From Gemmatirosa kalamazoonensis (GTDB taxonomy: Bacteria; Gemmatimonadota; Gemmatimonadetes; Gemmatimonadales; Gemmatimonadaceae), in the NCBI RefSeq assembly GCF_000522985.1, contig NZ_CP007129.1:1042234-1106233 (forward strand): DNA of 64,000 nt. Reading direction: 5' to 3'. Both the position numbers and the translations under genes were made by a program. Below the pieces are notes generated by a model. It searched no databases. It had not been told where the DNA came from and saw only the letters and a program-made list of their open reading frames with translations. This document shows, piece by piece, positions 61,339 to 64,000 of the stretch (position 1 is its first letter; every line of letters starts with the position of its first letter).

Positions 61339-63145
61339 CAGGCGAGTCCTCGGGGGAAGAGGAGTTCGGTGGCAATGACCTCGGAGCGCGAGACGTCGGC
61401 GAGGAGGCCTAACGTCCGCAGCTTCGACAGGTTGTTGCTGAACGAGCCGGTGTCGGCCTGGACGCCGAGCGCCTCGGCGATCTGCTGGCGCGTGATCGGC
61501 TTCGGGTACGCGCCGATCAGCTGCTCGAGCATCCGCTTCTGCGTGCCCGAGAGTGAATTGCTGGCGTCGATCCACAGCGAGTGGACGTCGTCGACGCTGA
61601 CGACCGTCGGCAGTTCCGTGATGTGCGCGCGGCCGTCGGCGGTGAGCGCGATCGCGCCGCCCGGTGCGTCCTCGAGGAGCCCCGCGGTGCGGAGCGTCGA
61701 GAGGTTGTTCGAGAACGACCCCGTGGTGTGCGAGATCCCGCACACGCCGGCGACGGCCGCGCGCGCGACGTCGGCGTCTGTCCGAGCTGCTCGAACAGCG
61801 CGAGCGCGTTCAGGATCCGCTGCTGCGTGCCGGAGACGTGCACGCCATTGCCGCTCGCCGGCGCCGGCGAGCGTCTCACCGGCGGCGCGGAACGTGGCGC
61901 AGCCGCCGCCGACCGTGTCGGCCGCGCCGGAATGCGTCCCACCGCGGGCGGTGCCGCCGCGATGTGCGCGGGCACGTCGCCAGCGATCGCGTCGGCCGTG
62001 CGGCGCATCGCGTCCACCGCGGCCGTGGCCACGTCGGTGAGCCGCTCCGCTGTCGCGCGCAGGTCGACCGCGCGGCCGACGAGCAGCGTACGCAGCTCCT
62101 GCACGGCGGCCTCGAGCCCGCGCTTGTACTCGGCCTGCAGGGCTGCCGGATCCGGCGCCGCACCCCGCTGCTTCAGCTCGCGCTCGAGCTCCGTGATGCG
62201 CTTCCGCAGCTCGCGCGGGTCGTCGGCGCGCGCCTGCTCGATCGTGGTCGCGAGCTTCGCCTTCAGCGCCTCGAGGTCCACGTCGGCCGTGCGCGTGGGC
62301 GCCTTCACGCGCTCGCCGGCCTTCGGCGTGCGGCGTGAGTCGAACGTGCGCGCCGAGCGCACCTGCACCTGCTGGAACACGTCGAGCCACTCCGGAGACC
62401 AGAACCAGGCGGTGCCCTGCGGCAGCCGCCGTAGCGACGTGAGGAAGTCCTCCGCGCGCCCCTCCGCGTCGTGCTCGTCGATCCACGCCTCGAGCGCCTT
62501 CCGGTCCTGCGGCGCCACGGTGCGATGGCAGACGAGCAGCTCCACCTGCGTGAGCACGTCCTTGTTCACCGTGCTCGCGCGCTGATCGATCAGCGTGACG
62601 CCGAAGCCGGAGGCGCGGCCCTGGCGCACGAGCTTCTGGATCGCGCCGACCATCTGCGCGTCCTCGCCCATCACGCGCTGCGGGACGAACAGCGAGGCCT
62701 CGTCGAACACGCACATGAGCGGCGTCGCGCGTCCCTCCTGCCCCTTTCGGAAGTAGAGGCGGCGCGCGAAGTCGGTCACGAACCGCCGCATGTCGCGCTG
62801 GCTCTCGAAGTGGCGGAGCGAGCAGACGACCGACGCGTTCGACTCCACGACGAAGTCGGCGATCGTCGCGCCGTCGCCGGCGGCGAGCGGCAGGTCGCCG
62901 CGGCGGCCGCCGAGGATGACGACCGGGTAGCCGGGCGACTTCCCATCGGCGGAGCTCTTGAGGCCCCACCACACGTCGGTCGGGTCGATCACGGCGACCT
63001 GCTGGCCGTGCTCGAGCAGCTCCTCGACGATCACCGTGGCGGTGGTCGACTTCCCCGACCCGCGGATGCCGAGTACCGCCATGGTGCCCGTGACGGTGTC
63101 GAGCGGCAGCGCGAGGTTCGCCGCGACGCGAAGCGCGTTAGGCAT
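61338..63145 (-). pseudogene. HerA-type ATPase with duplicated winged helices, frameshifted
   Basis: From ATG 63145: Walker A GIRGSGKSTTA (K32), Walker B LMCVFDEASLF, and the FtsK/HerA region (RQGRASGFGVTLIDQRAS). A coiled coil follows (residues ~290-370), then an Ala/Pro linker. At about 61770-61790 the sense switches frame; the second frame (ending TGA 61338) gives two tandem winged helices of the same sort, HTTGSFSNNLSTLRTAGLL and ADTGSFSNNLSKLRTLGLL. A net loss of one base (or four) would explain it. If intact it would be a DNA-translocating ATPase of about 600 residues. The first gene overlaps its start by eight bases (ATGCCTAACG). Confidence 0.75.
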
Positions 63146-63386
63146 GCGCCCTCCGCCGGAACCGCCGGCTCGGCGGCACCGCGCCCTTCAGGTGGCGCCA
63201 CGTCTTGCCGCTGATCGCCATGCTCACGGTGCCGTGCGAGACGCGATAGAGCGCCGCGAACATCGTCACCAGCTCGCGCCCCCCTTGGCGCTGTCGCGCC
63301 CTGCGCATGACGCGCCGCATGCGGAGCACCTGCCACTCCGTGAGCCGGGCGGCAGGATGCTCCTCGCCCTCGAATCGGCCGGGCAT
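63138..63386 (-). CDS. Small HTH protein
   Basis: An 82-residue basic protein with a homeodomain-like helix-turn-helix: LTEWQVLRMRRVMRRARQRQ and then YRVSHGTVSMAISGKTWRHL, the repeat form seen in phage and NUMOD-type DNA-binding proteins. Stop TAA overlaps the start of the ATPase (eight bases), so it is coupled. ATG 63386 lies one base after the stop of the next gene. Confidence 0.7.
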   Translation of the reverse strand: MPGRFEGEEHPAARLTEWQVLRMRRVMRRARQRQGGRELVTMFAALYRVSHGTVSMAISGKTWRHLKGAVPPSRRFRRRAHA

Positions 63387-63387
63387 G

Positions 63388-64000
63388 TTAGGCGACCTCC
63401 GCGCGCGCCGCTTCGCACGCGCCGCACTGGCAGCAGGCACCGTCGGCGACGTAGGGCGCGGCGCGTCGCGCCTCGATGAACTCCGAGAGGAACACCGCGC
63501 GCACGTTGTTCCGCCGATGCTCCACGGTGAGTCGGCGCACGTGCGCTTCGCACGCCGGCACGTGGTCCTCGTTGTCGCGCCCCGCGACCACGTGCGTCAC
63601 CGGCTCGCCGCACAGCACCGGCCTGGGACCGTGCTCGTCGACGATCCACGCGACAACGGCCTCACACCCGTGCCGCGGCGTCGCCGGCGTCAGGTCGATC
63701 GGGCGCTCAGGCACCGTCTCAGAGCGGAAGGTCATCGTCACCGTTGTCTCCGAAGTCGGGCACGAAGTCACGCGACGCCACGCGCGCTGGCGGTACGCCT
63801 CCCACTCGGCGTCGGTCCGATCACGCCGCTCCAAGTACTCCGCGCGCAGGCGCGTGGCGGCCGCATCGGCGCGGTCCGCGCCCAGGAGTGCCGCGCCGTG
63901 CGCTGCACGCGCCGCGAGGTCGGTGGTTCCACTGCTGGGCGAACTCCATCGCCTCGACCCGCGCTGGAGGCGTCGCGCGCGAGCGCGTCGGCCTCCATCA
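63388..64000 (-). CDS. Cys-rich protein, 5' end uncertain
   Basis: The C-terminal ~148 residues (frame ending TAA 63388) carry Cys/His pairs (HGCEAVVAWIVDEHGP, PACEAHVRR, CCQCGACEAARAEV) suggesting zinc binding. A TTG at 63834 is the first possible start, but the frame upstream still reads as normal protein (LLGADRADAAATRLRAEYLERRD), so the true start is further away. Near 63930 the natural reading seems to switch frame (EFAQQW in another frame), so a frameshift or a second gene is possible. The gene may continue past the window. Confidence 0.55.
   Translation of the reverse strand, partial: DGGRRARARRLQRGSRRWSSPSSGTTDLAARAAHGAALLGADRADAAATRLRAEYLERRDRTDAEWEAYRQRAWRRVTSCPTSETTVTMTFRSETVPERPIDLTPATPRHGCEAVVAWIVDEHGPRPVLCGEPVTHVVAGRDNEDHVPACEAHVRRLTVEHRRNNVRAVFLSEFIEARRAAPYVADGACCQCGACEAARAEVA

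Larger units (their letters stand above)
58975..64000. mobile_element. Integrative element with tyrosine recombinase (left part)
   Basis: From about 58975 the gene content changes to minus-strand genes with ATGA/TGATG overlaps: winged-helix protein, tyrosine recombinase, excisionase-like HTH, small protein, HerA-type ATPase, small HTH protein and a Cys-rich protein that continues past the window. The recombinase lies next to the left border, as is usual. The GNAT gene appears truncated at that border. The right border, the duplicated att sequence and cargo are outside the window. No phage structural or conjugation genes are seen here. Confidence 0.65.

Overview
The window is about 72% G+C (estimated by eye) and carries no rRNA or tRNA gene that I can recognise. 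Many orphan FtsX/MacB-type permeases of the ADOP class paired with PadR regulators, many lipoproteins and beta-propeller proteins, and frequent GTGA/ATGA start-stop overlaps suggest a Gemmatimonadota-like soil bacterium; an acidobacterium is the main alternative. This is inferred from gene content only.

Layout. 1-4.8 kb (- strand): nucleotidyltransferase-like protein, aldo/keto reductase and a beta-propeller/phosphoesterase lipoprotein. 5-16.9 kb: a lone ADOP permease, a C11 peptidase lipoprotein, a sialidase-like lipoprotein, an unknown lipoprotein coupled to a neutral-ceramidase-like lipoprotein, a quinone oxidoreductase and a cupin. 17-25 kb: DinB-like protein, TreS-like GH13 enzyme, a Cys/His-rich repeat protein, a secreted unknown, a PL5-type lyase and soluble transhydrogenase. 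25.1-32.2 kb: a tightly coupled cluster of SPFH protein, SpeD, two zinc-ribbon/DUF4178-like proteins, a small membrane protein, a DUF350-like protein, a membrane-anchored spermidine synthase and a Tat-exported flavoprotein, which reads as a polyamine-linked membrane system. 32.3-34.6 kb: hybrid PAS histidine kinase.

34.7-56.5 kb holds three PadR + two-ADOP modules (two on +, one on -). Between the first two lie an epimerase gene and an operon of beta-domain protein, MerR-like regulator (frameshifted) and ClpP, with a good sigma70-type promoter. 56.6-58.5 kb: two lipoproteins. From about 58.98 kb to the window end there is an integrative element: tyrosine recombinase, excisionase-like HTH, HerA-type ATPase with duplicated winged helices (frameshifted) and small proteins, inserted in or next to the 3' end of a GNAT acetyltransferase gene.

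Two genome-wide signals stand out. First, the heptamer GCCTAAC/GTTAGGC, usually as GCCTAACG, occurs about 53 times by my count, roughly one per 1.2 kb and mostly inside genes, like a DNA-uptake or chromosome-maintenance signal. Second, several unrelated families of palindromic element share one design: a short array of 7-11 nt direct repeats, a loop, then the same array inverted. They sit between genes, inside genes as in-frame linkers, and at gene ends. One family has three copies, two of which tightly bracket a gene for a GxxExxY (PD-(D/E)XK-like) protein, so this looks like a candidate mobile unit.
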